Below, one piece after another: positions 1 through 5,771 of a stretch of DNA of 14,942 nucleotides. The stretch is from CAYRVX01 sp964642165. Its GTDB lineage: Bacteria > Planctomycetota > Phycisphaerae > SM23-33. The notes beneath the pieces are model-generated. The model was not told the DNA's origin and did not search any database. It saw nothing but the letters and a program-made list of their open reading frames with translations. Location of the stretch: positions 1 through 14,942 of the forward strand of contig CAZXOC010000187.1 of NCBI GenBank assembly GCA_964642165.1, written 5' to 3'. A program made the position numbers and the translations under genes. The first letter of the stretch is position 1. The number at the start of each line of letters is the position of its first letter.

Positions 1-1535
1 GTCTTGAGCATCTGCGCTTCATCCCTCACGGTGCGGTGCGACTGCTGATAGCCCAACACCCACTTCGGCGGTAGCACGGCTTGGCCGGAGATAGTCGAGA
101 TGTCCTTCATGAAGGCGCCAGGGTTACGGGCATCGAATACAAACACGTCATAGACGCCCGGCACGAAGGATTCAGGCGGGGGAAGCCCGATGCGCCCCTG
201 GCGTTGCCGCCCTCGATTCACCACAGTCCCGGGCGGAATGGGCTTGGCCGGCACAAAGGTACCTCGTTCCCTCGAGCTCAGGTCGATTGCCCCCCACGGC
301 GTTGGAATGAACAGCCCCCATCCGGCCGTCCCGACCATCAGGGGGACCGGATTGCAGGAGCCGTACGTGCCCGTCCCGTACCGCGGGGTCATGAGGTGCA
401 AGCGCCCACGCCGATCCAGTTCGATCTTGTCGGTGCGCCATGAGTCCCCGGTCTGCTTGGGGCCGCCTTCGCCCATTCCCAGAACCGGTTGGTCATCCAG
501 GGAGAAGGACATCTTGCCATCCAGCGTAAAGGTGAGCTTCTGGACGGGCTTGTCGTCCAATGTGGTCACGAGCACGGTCAGGGGTCTGGCCCGCACAGCG
601 ATCTTCAGGTTGCCGACCTTTGCCTTGACCGGCTGGAAGTCAGCATCCAGTTTCTGCAGTGCGATGACCGGCTTGGGGTATTTCCGCTCGACCAAGGCCG
701 GGGTGTAGGGAAACTCGTCCTGGAAATCGAGTGGTCGAATGGTGACCCGCAATCCGACTTTGCCGACAGCCCGGATATCGAGCCGGGCCGCCCCCAGGTC
801 CGCAGCCTTCGGCTCCCATGCCCGGTCGACGCCATGGAAGCGGGCAACCGAGTCCTTGGGGGCCGAGGGGGCGCTGTTCTTCAAGTCGCCATCGAGTTTC
901 CACCAGCCTACGATGCCGTCGACGGTGGCCTTCCCATCTGCCATGGCCATTTCCTTGATCTCGGCGGAAGACAGGGCCCGTCCGTAAATACGGAGGTCGT
1001 CGACGCCGCCCTTGAAGAACTCGTTTAACCTGTTATTGGAGCCAATGTAGGCAGGGGCATCACCCGCCGTGTCAATCGCTCCGCTGAACTTGTCGCTTGC
1101 GCCGATTTCCCGGCCGTCAGCGAAGAACTTCATGGCCTTGCCATCATAGGTCGCGCAGACCAGGTGCCACTTGCCATCGAGCAACTTCGCGGGACCGAGC
1201 GGCACGCCGTAGTCGACGTACTTGCCCTTGGTCCCCAAGCCGAAGCAGAGGCAGTGCTTCTTCTGGAACTGGCCAATCGCCAGGAGCATCCTGGCGTTGC
1301 CGTCTTCCTTCCGGTAGATTTCCTGCCACAGCCAGCCTTTGGCGACTCTCTCCGGCTTGATCCAAGCGGCGATGGTGATTGCCTTGGCCGGCTTGAGCCC
1401 GGCATAGTGGGGGATCTTGACGGTATGCGAACTTCCGTCCAAGCTCAACGCCTTGCCAAGTTTGCCGTCGACGTACTCAGCCGCCGACACGGCACCGCAC
1501 ACAACGGACACCAAGAGACAGACAAGTGTCTTCAT
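1..1535 (-). CDS. Secreted LamG domain-glycoside hydrolase family 31 protein (3' end outside window)
   Basis: The reading frame is open from an ATG at 1535 to the window edge (about 511 codons). It begins with a signal peptide (MKTLVCLLVSVVCGAVSA, probable cleavage near residues 18-19), so the protein is exported. Residues ~20-195 read as a concanavalin-like LamG domain: KAITIAAWIKP near 51, WHLVCATYDGK near 123 and VDDLRIYGRALS near 178. Residues ~240-480 look like the beta-sandwich that precedes GH31 catalytic barrels, with VLGMGEGG near 351 in place of the usual GLGE-type motif. PPKWVLGYQQS near 489 matches the entry into the GH31 (alpha/beta)8 barrel. GH31 enzymes are mostly alpha-glucosidases, alpha-xylosidases and relatives; the nucleophile and acid/base residues lie beyond the edge, so substrate cannot be told. 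The LamG domain probably binds polysaccharide or a surface (inference). No partner gene is visible upstream. Confidence 0.85.
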   Translation of the reverse strand, partial: MKTLVCLLVSVVCGAVSAAEYVDGKLGKALSLDGSSHTVKIPHYAGLKPAKAITIAAWIKPERVAKGWLWQEIYRKEDGNARMLLAIGQFQKKHCLCFGLGTKGKYVDYGVPLGPAKLLDGKWHLVCATYDGKAMKFFADGREIGASDKFSGAIDTAGDAPAYIGSNNRLNEFFKGGVDDLRIYGRALSSAEIKEMAMADGKATVDGIVGWWKLDGDLKNSAPSAPKDSVARFHGVDRAWEPKAADLGAARLDIRAVGKVGLRVTIRPLDFQDEFPYTPALVERKYPKPVIALQKLDADFQPVKAKVGNLKIAVRARPLTVLVTTLDDKPVQKLTFTLDGKMSFSLDDQPVLGMGEGGPKQTGDSWRTDKIELDRRGRLHLMTPRYGTGTYGSCNPVPLMVGTAGWGLFIPTPWGAIDLSSRERGTFVPAKPIPPGTVVNRGRQRQGRIGLPPPESFVPGVYDVFVFDARNPGAFMKDISTISGQAVLPPKWVLGYQQSHRTVRDEAQMLK

Positions 1536-1810
1536 GTTATTGTTCTCACTGCTTCGAAATTAGAAAGGCCTGGCGAACTGTAAGCCCTTGTATTTTCACG
1601 CTCTCCGGGTGGGCCGAAGGCCCGTGAGCGACTGATAGGAAACCTGATTCCGCGTGACCGTGCGTCGGTGGCCCGGGGGTGAGGGGTTTGGGGAGAGGGG
1701 GAGCGTACGGCACTCGCTTGGCACTCCGCTTCAGCCCTGTTCACCACCTGGTGCATCCGTTTGGCCCGTTTCGCGCGTTCGTTGAGGCCGAGAGACCGTC
1801 CCTGGGCCGA

Positions 1811-2035
1811 TTAGAGACAATATGACACCCGATCCCGCCTCGGGCAAGGACGAGAGTCGACAATCCAACAGCGGGTCCAGGCGTCCCAGGGCAGTTCGGG
1901 CTGCTCACAAGCCTCGCGGCGGGCATGTTCGAGGAAGTCGGGATCGACCTCGTAGGTTAGCCGCGAGTCGGGGTCGTAGCCCGGCCGGGTTGCGGGCTGG
2001 ATCCCCTTTACTCGCCCCGGTGACCTACTCGGTGC
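1811..2035 (-). pseudogene. Coding-like remnant, about 67-75 codons, no usable start
   Basis: On the minus strand one frame is open from just after a TGA at 2036-2038 to a TAA at 1811-1813. It shows the strong third-position G/C bias of real genes here and an ordinary protein-like composition, with segments such as LTYEVDPDFLEHARR and ELPWDAWTRCW. There is no ATG; only a GTA or distant non-standard codons could start it, and no Shine-Dalgarno site is seen. I read it as the tail of a decayed gene, possibly from a mobile element given the repeats just upstream at 2017-2057. I do not recognise the family, and it may be chance. Confidence 0.25.
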
Positions 2036-2057
2036 TCACCGGTGACCAACTCGGTGC
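2017..2057. repeat. Two 19-bp direct repeats, 22-bp period
   Basis: CCGGTGACCTACTCGGTGC (2017-2035) recurs at 2039-2057 with one mismatch (T to A), separated by TCA. The unit also contains the palindromic CACCGGTG at the junction. It lies directly upstream of the coding remnant on the minus strand. It could be a protein-binding site or the end of an inserted element; function unknown. Confidence 0.6.
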
Positions 2058-2085
2058 CGGAACACAGTCCGGTGCAGGGCACGGA

Positions 2086-2198
2086 AGGGCACGATTGTCC
2101 ACGGAACGGGAAACGTCCTGGCTAGGCGGGACGGCCGCATCTCCCAACCGTGTGCGACGATAGGGCACGAGAAAGGCCACCAGGGCACGGTTGTCCAC
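2086..2198. repeat. Two 17-bp repeats AGGGCACG(A/G)TTGTCCAC
   Basis: The word occurs at 2086-2102 and 2182-2198 with one mismatch, and a partial copy (AGGGCACGG) begins at 2076. The second copy forms the loop side of the hairpin at 2173-2208. This suggests local duplication of a terminator-like sequence. Confidence 0.5.
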
Positions 2199-2208
2199 TG
2201 GTGGCCTT
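2173..2208 (-). terminator. Hairpin after the tRNA-Gly remnant, terminator-like
   Basis: AAGGCCACCAG (2173-2183) and CTGGTGGCCTT (2198-2208) form a perfect 11-bp stem with a 14-nt loop. On the minus strand it lies directly after the tRNA-Gly 3' end and is followed by TTTCTCGT, a weak U-rich tail. It fits a factor-independent terminator of the tRNA unit. Confidence 0.55.
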
Positions 2209-2210
2209 CA

Positions 2211-2257
2211 AGCGGGCGATGAGATTTGAACTCACGACATTCACGTTGGCAACGTGA
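2211..2257 (-). pseudogene. Truncated tRNA-Gly (GCC): anticodon arm to 3' end only
   Basis: The minus strand reads a perfect anticodon arm (TCACG-TTGCCAA-CGTGA, anticodon GCC), a variable loop ATGTC, a T arm (GTGAG-TTCAAAT-CTCAT) and an acceptor 3' strand CGCCCGC plus discriminator T. The 5' half is wrong: the required GCGGGCG acceptor strand and a D arm of the GCTC...GAGC type are absent from the upstream bases. This is therefore the 3' part of a tRNA-Gly gene, as left when recombination or an integrating element replaces one side of a tRNA. The alternative, a tRNA with a grossly aberrant D domain, seems unlikely because the acceptor strand does not pair. Confidence 0.7.
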
Positions 2258-2498
2258 CGCTGTGCCGATAGCCCGGCTTGGTTGAGCCCAGTTGGTCCGA
2301 GAGAGGCGTCAGAGCCCGTCCGTGCAGCAACTCCGCACTGGTACTCCGTTCGTCCCGTTGCACCACTGGTTGCACCAACTCCTGACCGGTCCTGGCCTCT
2401 TCTGTCGTCTATTGGCCGGATCGGTGGGAAGCTGCGCCGGAAAGGCAAGCCGGGAGTCTCGGCGAGGCCGGGTCGTAACGTCCGCCCGTGTCAACGAA
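2258..2498. other. Non-coding stretch upstream of the tRNA-Gly remnant
   Basis: No intact gene is seen. Several short frames cross this stretch on both strands, one of which runs through the tRNA remnant, but none has a plausible start with a ribosome-binding site or a recognisable domain. Given its position next to a broken tRNA it may be the decayed edge of an integrated element, but no integrase motif could be identified. Confidence 0.45.
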
Positions 2499-2533
2499 AA
2501 GGGCCGATTGTCCGCTTGTGACAATCGGCCCTT
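2499..2533 (-). terminator. Perfect 14-bp hairpin with U tract
   Basis: AAGGGCCGATTGTC (2499-2512) and GACAATCGGCCCTT (2520-2533) pair perfectly around a 7-nt loop. Read on the minus strand the stem is followed by TTTTCGTT, the classic form of an intrinsic terminator. It sits 3 nt beyond the stray tRNA-Pro 3' end at 2537-2554, as though it once terminated a second tRNA-Pro copy. Confidence 0.7.
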
Positions 2534-2536
2534 CGG

Positions 2537-2554
2537 ATCGGGGCGACTGGATTT
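2537..2554 (-). pseudogene. Stray 18-bp copy of the tRNA-Pro 3' end
   Basis: ATCGGGGCGACTGGATTT occurs here and again at 2690-2707, where it is the 3' acceptor strand and the start of the T arm of the intact tRNA-Pro. The match stops sharply within the T loop, and the adjoining bases (CGCTTCGCGGCG...) are unrelated. In addition, 13 bp of T-arm sequence (GTCGCTGGTTCAA) appear inverted at 2629-2641. This is a tRNA fragment, not a gene; it resembles an attachment-site half or recombination debris. Confidence 0.65.
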
Positions 2555-2654
2555 CGCTTCGCGGCGCCTTCGCTTCGCTTCGGCGTGAACCACGCGACGC
2601 GCGTCTGCTCACTGCGTTCGCAGCCGCCGTCGCTGGTTCAACAGCAGCCCAGAA

Positions 2655-2690
2655 TGAACCAAGGGCCACCTGATGGTGGCCCTTGATTCA
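2655..2690 (-). terminator. Hairpin directly after tRNA-Pro
   Basis: AAGGGCCACC (2661-2670) and GGTGGCCCTT (2675-2684) form a perfect 10-bp stem with loop TGAT. Flanking TGAA/TTCA extends the stem with a small bulge. It begins immediately downstream of the tRNA discriminator base on the minus strand. No long U tract follows (GGTTCATTC), so it may be a processing or weak termination structure. Confidence 0.6.
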
Positions 2691-2765
2691 TCGGGGCGAC
2701 TGGATTTGAACCAGCGACCTCTGCGTCCCGAACGCAGCGCTCTAGCCAAGCTGAGCTACGCCCCG
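2691..2765 (-). tRNA. tRNA-Pro (CGG)
   Basis: A complete 75-nt cloverleaf is seen on the minus strand. The acceptor stem is CGGGGCG/CGCCCCG with discriminator A; the D arm is GCTC-AGCTTGGCTA-GAGC; the anticodon arm is CTGCG-TTCGGGA-CGCAG with anticodon CGG; the T arm is GCTGG-TTCAAAT-CCAGT. CCA is not encoded. It has its own promoter at 2783-2810 and is followed by a hairpin. It reads CCG codons, which should be common in a genome of this composition. Confidence 0.95.
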
Positions 2766-2782
2766 GCGGACGGAAGACGCGT

Positions 2783-2810
2783 AGTATAGCGGCTGGCAGC
2801 GGGGAATCAA
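2783..2810 (-). promoter_or_regulatory. Sigma-70-type promoter of tRNA-Pro
   Basis: The minus strand carries TTGATT (2810-2805), a 16-nt spacer and TATACT (2788-2783), which puts the start site about 11 nt before the mature tRNA. The -35 box is also the loop of a small hairpin (GCGGGG/CCCCGC, 2799-2804 with 2812-2817), which could act on transcripts coming from rnpB upstream. Confidence 0.7.
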
Positions 2811-2852
2811 GCCCCGCGCGGTCGCTGCTACACGATTTCCGAGCAAAATCGC

Positions 2853-3382
2853 CCGGCTGGCTGCGCTGTAAGCCGAGTTCTGTTCCGTCACGACGGCGGG
2901 CGATCCGCCAGCGACGGCGAAGGCCATTTGTCTGGACCCGCCCTTGCGGACGAGCTCTTGCCGCCGAGGCGGCAAAGCGGCCTACCCGCGACGCATCGGC
3001 CTGAGCCATGCCCTCGTCGCTGCTTGGCCTTGCACCCGGTGGGGTTTGCCATGCCGCCGACCTCACGGCCGTCGCGGTGCGCTCTTACCGCACCATTTCA
3101 CCCTTACCGGCGTCCGGCAGCCGGTCTCACGGCTGCTTGACGCGGCCGCGGACCATGTACGCAGCCCGGAGCGGAACGTCGTGCGGGGCGACGAACGCCC
3201 GGTTTCCGGCACCGGCGGTATGTTTTCTGTGGCACTGTCCCGGCCCCGGTGCGGCCACCCGCGCCGCATCGGGACGGTGGGCGTTACCCACCACCGCGGC
3301 TCAGTGGTGCTCGGACTTTCCTCCCCTCGCGCGACCTCGCCGAAGCTCGTCGCACGAGGAGCGGCCTTCCGCGCAGCCAGCC
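2853..3382 (-). ncRNA. rnpB: RNase P RNA (catalytic subunit), bacterial type A with enlarged P12
   Basis: The minus strand contains the universal blocks of RNase P RNA: GAGGGGAGGAAAGTCCG near 3330-3314, an ACAGAAAACATACCGCC-type block near 3225-3210, GGTAAGGGTGAAATGGTGCG near 3108-3090, GGTAAGAGCGCACCGCG just after, GCAAGGCCAAG, GGGTAGGCCGC, and ACAGAACTCGGCTTACAG near the 3' end. The ends pair as a long P1 helix: CCGGCTGGCTGCGC at 3384-3371 with GCGCAGCCAGCCGG at 2866-2853. The RNA removes 5' leaders from pre-tRNAs, so its place beside a tRNA gene fits. At about 530 nt it is much longer than the 377-nt E. coli molecule; the excess lies mostly between the CACAGAAAACATACCGCC block and GGTAAGGGTG (about 3108-3213), which is the P12 position. 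The exact ends are estimated from P1 and the promoter. Confidence 0.93.
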
Positions 3383-3388
3383 GGATCT

Positions 3389-3394
3389 ATTATA
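3389..3394 (-). promoter_or_regulatory. -10 box of rnpB
   Basis: A perfect TATAAT lies on the minus strand 6 nt before the first bases of the P1 helix, putting transcription start at about 3382. No good -35 hexamer is visible at the expected distance. Confidence 0.7.
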
Positions 3395-3523
3395 CGATGG
3401 GCGGGCAGGTGCGGACGTCGGAAATCGCGGGAGACGAGCCACGAGGGCGTCCGCGGGGCGGCCGGAGCTTGCGCACCGCGCGCCCGCCGGGGCGCGGGGC
3501 GGGGGCGTCTGCGGGCGCCCTCG

Positions 3524-3552
3524 TTGACTTCCGCCGGCGCGGCGGCCAGAAT
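3524..3552 (+). promoter_or_regulatory. Probable promoter of mgtE
   Basis: TTGACT (3524-3529), a 17-bp spacer and CAGAAT (3547-3552) precede the mgtE start by about 50 nt. The predicted leader (about 45 nt) is too short for an M-box magnesium riboswitch, and none is visible. The region 3395-3523 between this and the rnpB promoter is GC-rich and holds nothing else that I can identify. Confidence 0.5.
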
Positions 3553-3604
3553 GGTGCAGCGCAACCGGAGGGACGGAGCCTTCCGGCAGCCAGGACGGGA
3601 CGTC

Positions 3605-4975
3605 ATGGTCGCAGCCGTTCTACAACCGGAGATCCACGAGCTCGTGGAGCGGAAGAACTTCGCCGCGCTAAAGGGCGTGATCCGCGAGATGGAGATCCAC
3701 GACGTGACGGAGCTGCTGGGCGGGCTGGAGGGCGAGGACCTGGCGATGGTCTTCCGCCTGCTGCCGGCGGACGGCGCGGCGGACATCTTCGGCGACCTGG
3801 AGATCGAGAAGCAGGAGGAGCTGCTGGAGACGCTCTCGTCGGAGAAGGTCGCGGCGATCCTGAACGACATGCCCCCCGACGAGCGGACGGAGCTGCTGGA
3901 GGAGCTGCCCGGGGAGCTGGCCCAGCGTCTCCTGAACAGCCTCCGCGGCGAGGAGCTGAAGATCGCCCGCAGCCTGCTGGCCTACCCGGAGGAGAGCATC
4001 GGGCGGCTGATGACGCCGGAGTACGTGGCGGTCCGCCCGGAGTGGACCATCAAGCACGTCCTGGCGCACATTCGCCGCGTCGCCCCGGCGACGGAGACGC
4101 TCAACGTCGTCTACGTCGTGGACAACCGCTGGCAGCTCCTGGACGAGATCCGCCTCGAGCAGCTCGTTCTGGCCGAGCCGGACCAGACCGTCCGCCAGTT
4201 GATGGACGAGCAGGTGGCGTCGCTCCACGCGCAGGACGACCAGGAGACGGCGGTCGAGCTGTTCAGGAAGTACGAGGCCGTCGCCCTGCCGGTGGTCAAC
4301 AGCAAGGGCGTGCTGGTGGGCATCGTGACGGTGGACGACGTGATGGAGGTGGCGGAGGAGGAGGACACGGAGGACTTCCAGAAGATGGCCGGCATGGGCG
4401 CATTGGAGGCCAGCTACTTCAGCACGGGTTTTCTGCCGATGCTGGGCAAGCGGCTGCCGTGGCTGGCGCTGCTGCTGGGGGCGCAGACGCTGACGACCAT
4501 CGCGCTGCTGGGCTTCGACAAGCTGCCGCTCTTTGCCGTGCTGGTGTTGTTCGTCCCGCTGATCAACTCCCCGGCGGGCAACACGGGCACGCAGATGGCG
4601 GGGCTGATGATCCGCGGGCTGGCCGTCGCGGAGATCGAGCTGAGCGACTGGCGGCGGGTGCTGAGGCGTGAGCTGCTCCGCGGGCTGGTGCTGGGGCTGG
4701 TGCTGGCGGTGCTGGGCTTCGTCGCCGCGTGGACGTTCAGCTCGTTCGCCCACGTCAAGGCCGACCCCGCGCGCGTGGCGATCTCCGTCTCGCTGGCGAT
4801 CGCGTTGGCGGTGACGCTGGCGAACCTGCTGGGCTCGATGCTGCCGTTCTTCTTCAAGCGGGTGGGGCTGGACCCGGCCGTCACGAGCGGGCCGTTCATC
4901 GCCTCGCTGATGGACGTTTCGGGGATCCTGGTGTACTTCGCGATCGGCACGGCCATCCTGGCGGCGATTGACTGA
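3605..4975 (+). CDS. mgtE: Magnesium transporter MgtE
   Basis: This 456-residue protein has the usual length and full layout of MgtE, a homodimeric Mg2+ channel of the inner membrane. Residues ~1-125 are the acidic alpha-helical N domain (repeated LLE/EL units). Residues ~130-260 are paired CBS domains (SIGRLMTPEYVAV and later ALPVVNSKGVLVGIVTVDDVM), which sense cytoplasmic Mg2+ and gate the pore. Residues ~275-456 hold five membrane helices. Family signatures in the membrane part are PLINSPAGNTGTQMAGLMIRG and GLDPAVTSGPFIASLMDVSG; the last Asp (about 437) probably corresponds to the pore Asp of the Thermus protein. I chose the ATG at 3605 because the family N domain starts shortly after it; in-frame codons upstream lie inside rnpB. 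The gene converges with the PAAR gene, 32 nt away. Confidence 0.95.
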   Translation: MVAAVLQPEIHELVERKNFAALKGVIREMEIHDVTELLGGLEGEDLAMVFRLLPADGAADIFGDLEIEKQEELLETLSSEKVAAILNDMPPDERTELLEELPGELAQRLLNSLRGEELKIARSLLAYPEESIGRLMTPEYVAVRPEWTIKHVLAHIRRVAPATETLNVVYVVDNRWQLLDEIRLEQLVLAEPDQTVRQLMDEQVASLHAQDDQETAVELFRKYEAVALPVVNSKGVLVGIVTVDDVMEVAEEEDTEDFQKMAGMGALEASYFSTGFLPMLGKRLPWLALLLGAQTLTTIALLGFDKLPLFAVLVLFVPLINSPAGNTGTQMAGLMIRGLAVAEIELSDWRRVLRRELLRGLVLGLVLAVLGFVAAWTFSSFAHVKADPARVAISVSLAIALAVTLANLLGSMLPFFFKRVGLDPAVTSGPFIASLMDVSGILVYFAIGTAILAAID

Positions 4976-5007
4976 GCCGCCCCGGCGCGTCCGCTGCGGC
5001 CGGTCCG

Positions 5008-5295
5008 TCAGCCGCCGATGACCACGTCGTCGGAGCCCTCCGCGATCTTCCCGCCGTGGTCGGTGGAATCGCCCTGCCGGGCGGCGGGCTTGTTGTCGAT
5101 CAGCACCGTCGACGAGCCCTCGGAGATCTTGTCGGTCGGCCCGACGCACGTGGCCTGGTCGCCCTGCCGGGCGGCGGCCTTGTTGTCGATCAGCACCGTC
5201 GACGAGCCCTGGGCGATCGGCCCGCCGACATGTGGCTTGGGCCCTTCCGTCTTCGGGCAGACGTGCTTGTCGCCCTGTCGTGCTGCCGGTTTCAT
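5008..5295 (-). CDS. PAAR-motif protein (secretion spike tip)
   Basis: The 95-residue protein consists of PAAR-type units: PAARQGD at residues 3-9, AAARQGD near 40 and PAARQGD near 70, with repeated SSTVLIDNK strands between them and EGSDDVVIGG at the end. PAAR proteins fold into a small cone that caps the VgrG trimer in type VI secretion-like machines and can carry effectors. This one has no extra N- or C-terminal toxin domain, so any cargo must be bound or encoded separately. ATG 5295 is preferred over a GTG at 5316, since AAGGAAAGG lies just before it and the family motif begins at once. It is the last gene of the cluster begun by vgrG, 64 nt after the previous gene. Confidence 0.92.
   Translation of the reverse strand: MKPAARQGDKHVCPKTEGPKPHVGGPIAQGSSTVLIDNKAAARQGDQATCVGPTDKISEGSSTVLIDNKPAARQGDSTDHGGKIAEGSDDVVIGG
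5069..5210. repeat. Internal 52-bp direct repeat within the PAAR gene
   Basis: Positions 5069-5120 and 5159-5210 are identical except for one base, with a 90-bp (30-codon) period. They encode the two STVLIDNK-(A/P)AARQGD units. Near-identity at DNA level points to a recent duplication or gene conversion within the gene. Confidence 0.85.
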
Positions 5296-5359
5296 CGCCG
5301 CCTTTCCTTCCTTCACGCTCCGATGGCGCAGCGATCGGCCGGCCCCGGAGCGGGTAACG

Positions 5360-5737
5360 TTACGCCCCCGCCCCGGCGCCGGTCTCGCCGCGCCGCCGTC
5401 TGGTCTTCTCGTACAGCCGGTCCAGCCGCTCGGTACCGTCGCGAGCGGACGGGTCGTTCAGGATCTCCTTCGCCCAGGGCAGGTCGCCGTCCGTCTCGAA
5501 CTCCGGCCCCAGCAGGAACAGGAGATCCACGAACCGCATGATGTCGTAGTGGCTCTCGATGGCGTACCGGCGCGCCCGGGCCATGCCCGCGCGGATCCGG
5601 CGGCGGACCTCCGGGTCACCCAGGGCATCGCACTGGGCGGGGAACGTTCGGGTCACGTGCGTGTGGATCCGGCACTCCAGGTCGCTGGCGACCGGGCGGG
5701 GGAACACGTCCATCTGTTCCTTGCGGATGATCACCAT
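5360..5737 (-). CDS. Small conserved cluster protein A2 (function unknown)
   Basis: This 125-residue protein is a paralogue of A1 at 10985-11419. They share the opening (MVIIRKEQM versus MPVIRNEQM), a middle of the type HxxxTFPxxCxxLG...IRxGMxRAxxYxIES, an LxxLLGPEFETD / LMMALGRDFDTD segment and a PWAxxILxDP...ERxDxLY end. The sequence looks mostly helical, has no signal peptide or membrane segment and ends in an Arg/Gly/Ala-rich tail. From memory, similar short proteins opening with IRxEQM accompany DUF4123 and VgrG genes in other bacteria; I know no established function. It could be a structural accessory or a cargo-loading factor. It sits 34 nt after B3 and 64 nt before PAAR. Confidence 0.8.
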   Translation of the reverse strand: MVIIRKEQMDVFPRPVASDLECRIHTHVTRTFPAQCDALGDPEVRRRIRAGMARARRYAIESHYDIMRFVDLLFLLGPEFETDGDLPWAKEILNDPSARDGTERLDRLYEKTRRRRGETGAGAGA

Positions 5738-5771
5738 GGCGCCACCAGGCCGGACGCGCTGCCGCGAACGA

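Larger units (their letters stand above)
1536..2172. other. Long intergenic region without an intact gene
   Basis: This stretch separates the LamG-GH31 gene from the tRNA debris. Its first part must hold the promoter of that gene, but I see no convincing -35/-10 pair. A small hairpin (GGGCC-GAA-GGCCC) lies near 1617-1629. A coding-like remnant at 1811-2035 and two short repeat pairs are listed separately. Nothing else in it can be supported as a gene on either strand. Confidence 0.6.

Noticed and set aside
2258..2285. 5' half of a complete tRNA-Gly upstream of the anticodon arm
   Set aside because: The bases here do not supply a strand pairing with CGCCCGC, nor a recognisable D stem and loop, so a full cloverleaf cannot be drawn.
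2122..2448. Minus-strand frame of 108 codons across the tRNA-Gly remnant
   Set aside because: It passes through tRNA sequence and a terminator hairpin, has no ribosome-binding site, and no domain. I considered an integrase tail reading into an attachment site but found no integrase motif.
1536..2690. CRISPR array in the repeat-bearing intergenic region
   Set aside because: Only isolated pairs of short repeats are present, with unequal spacing, and no cas gene is nearby.
3395..3604. M-box magnesium riboswitch ahead of mgtE
   Set aside because: The likely leader is only about 45 nt, and neither the conserved M-box blocks nor a terminator switch are visible.
2944..4671. Long plus-strand frame running through rnpB into mgtE in another phase
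   Set aside because: It overlaps a clear RNA gene and the real mgtE frame, and its product is Gly/Arg/Ala-rich low-complexity sequence.
3668..5149. Minus-strand frame of almost 500 codons opposite mgtE
   Set aside because: Composition is dominated by Arg, Gln, His and Asp, as expected of antisense codons; mgtE is complete with all family signatures.
5296..5316. GTG at 5316 as the PAAR start
   Set aside because: The ATG at 5295 has AAGGAAAGG at proper distance, and the family motif begins two residues after it; the upstream GTG lacks a good ribosome-binding site.
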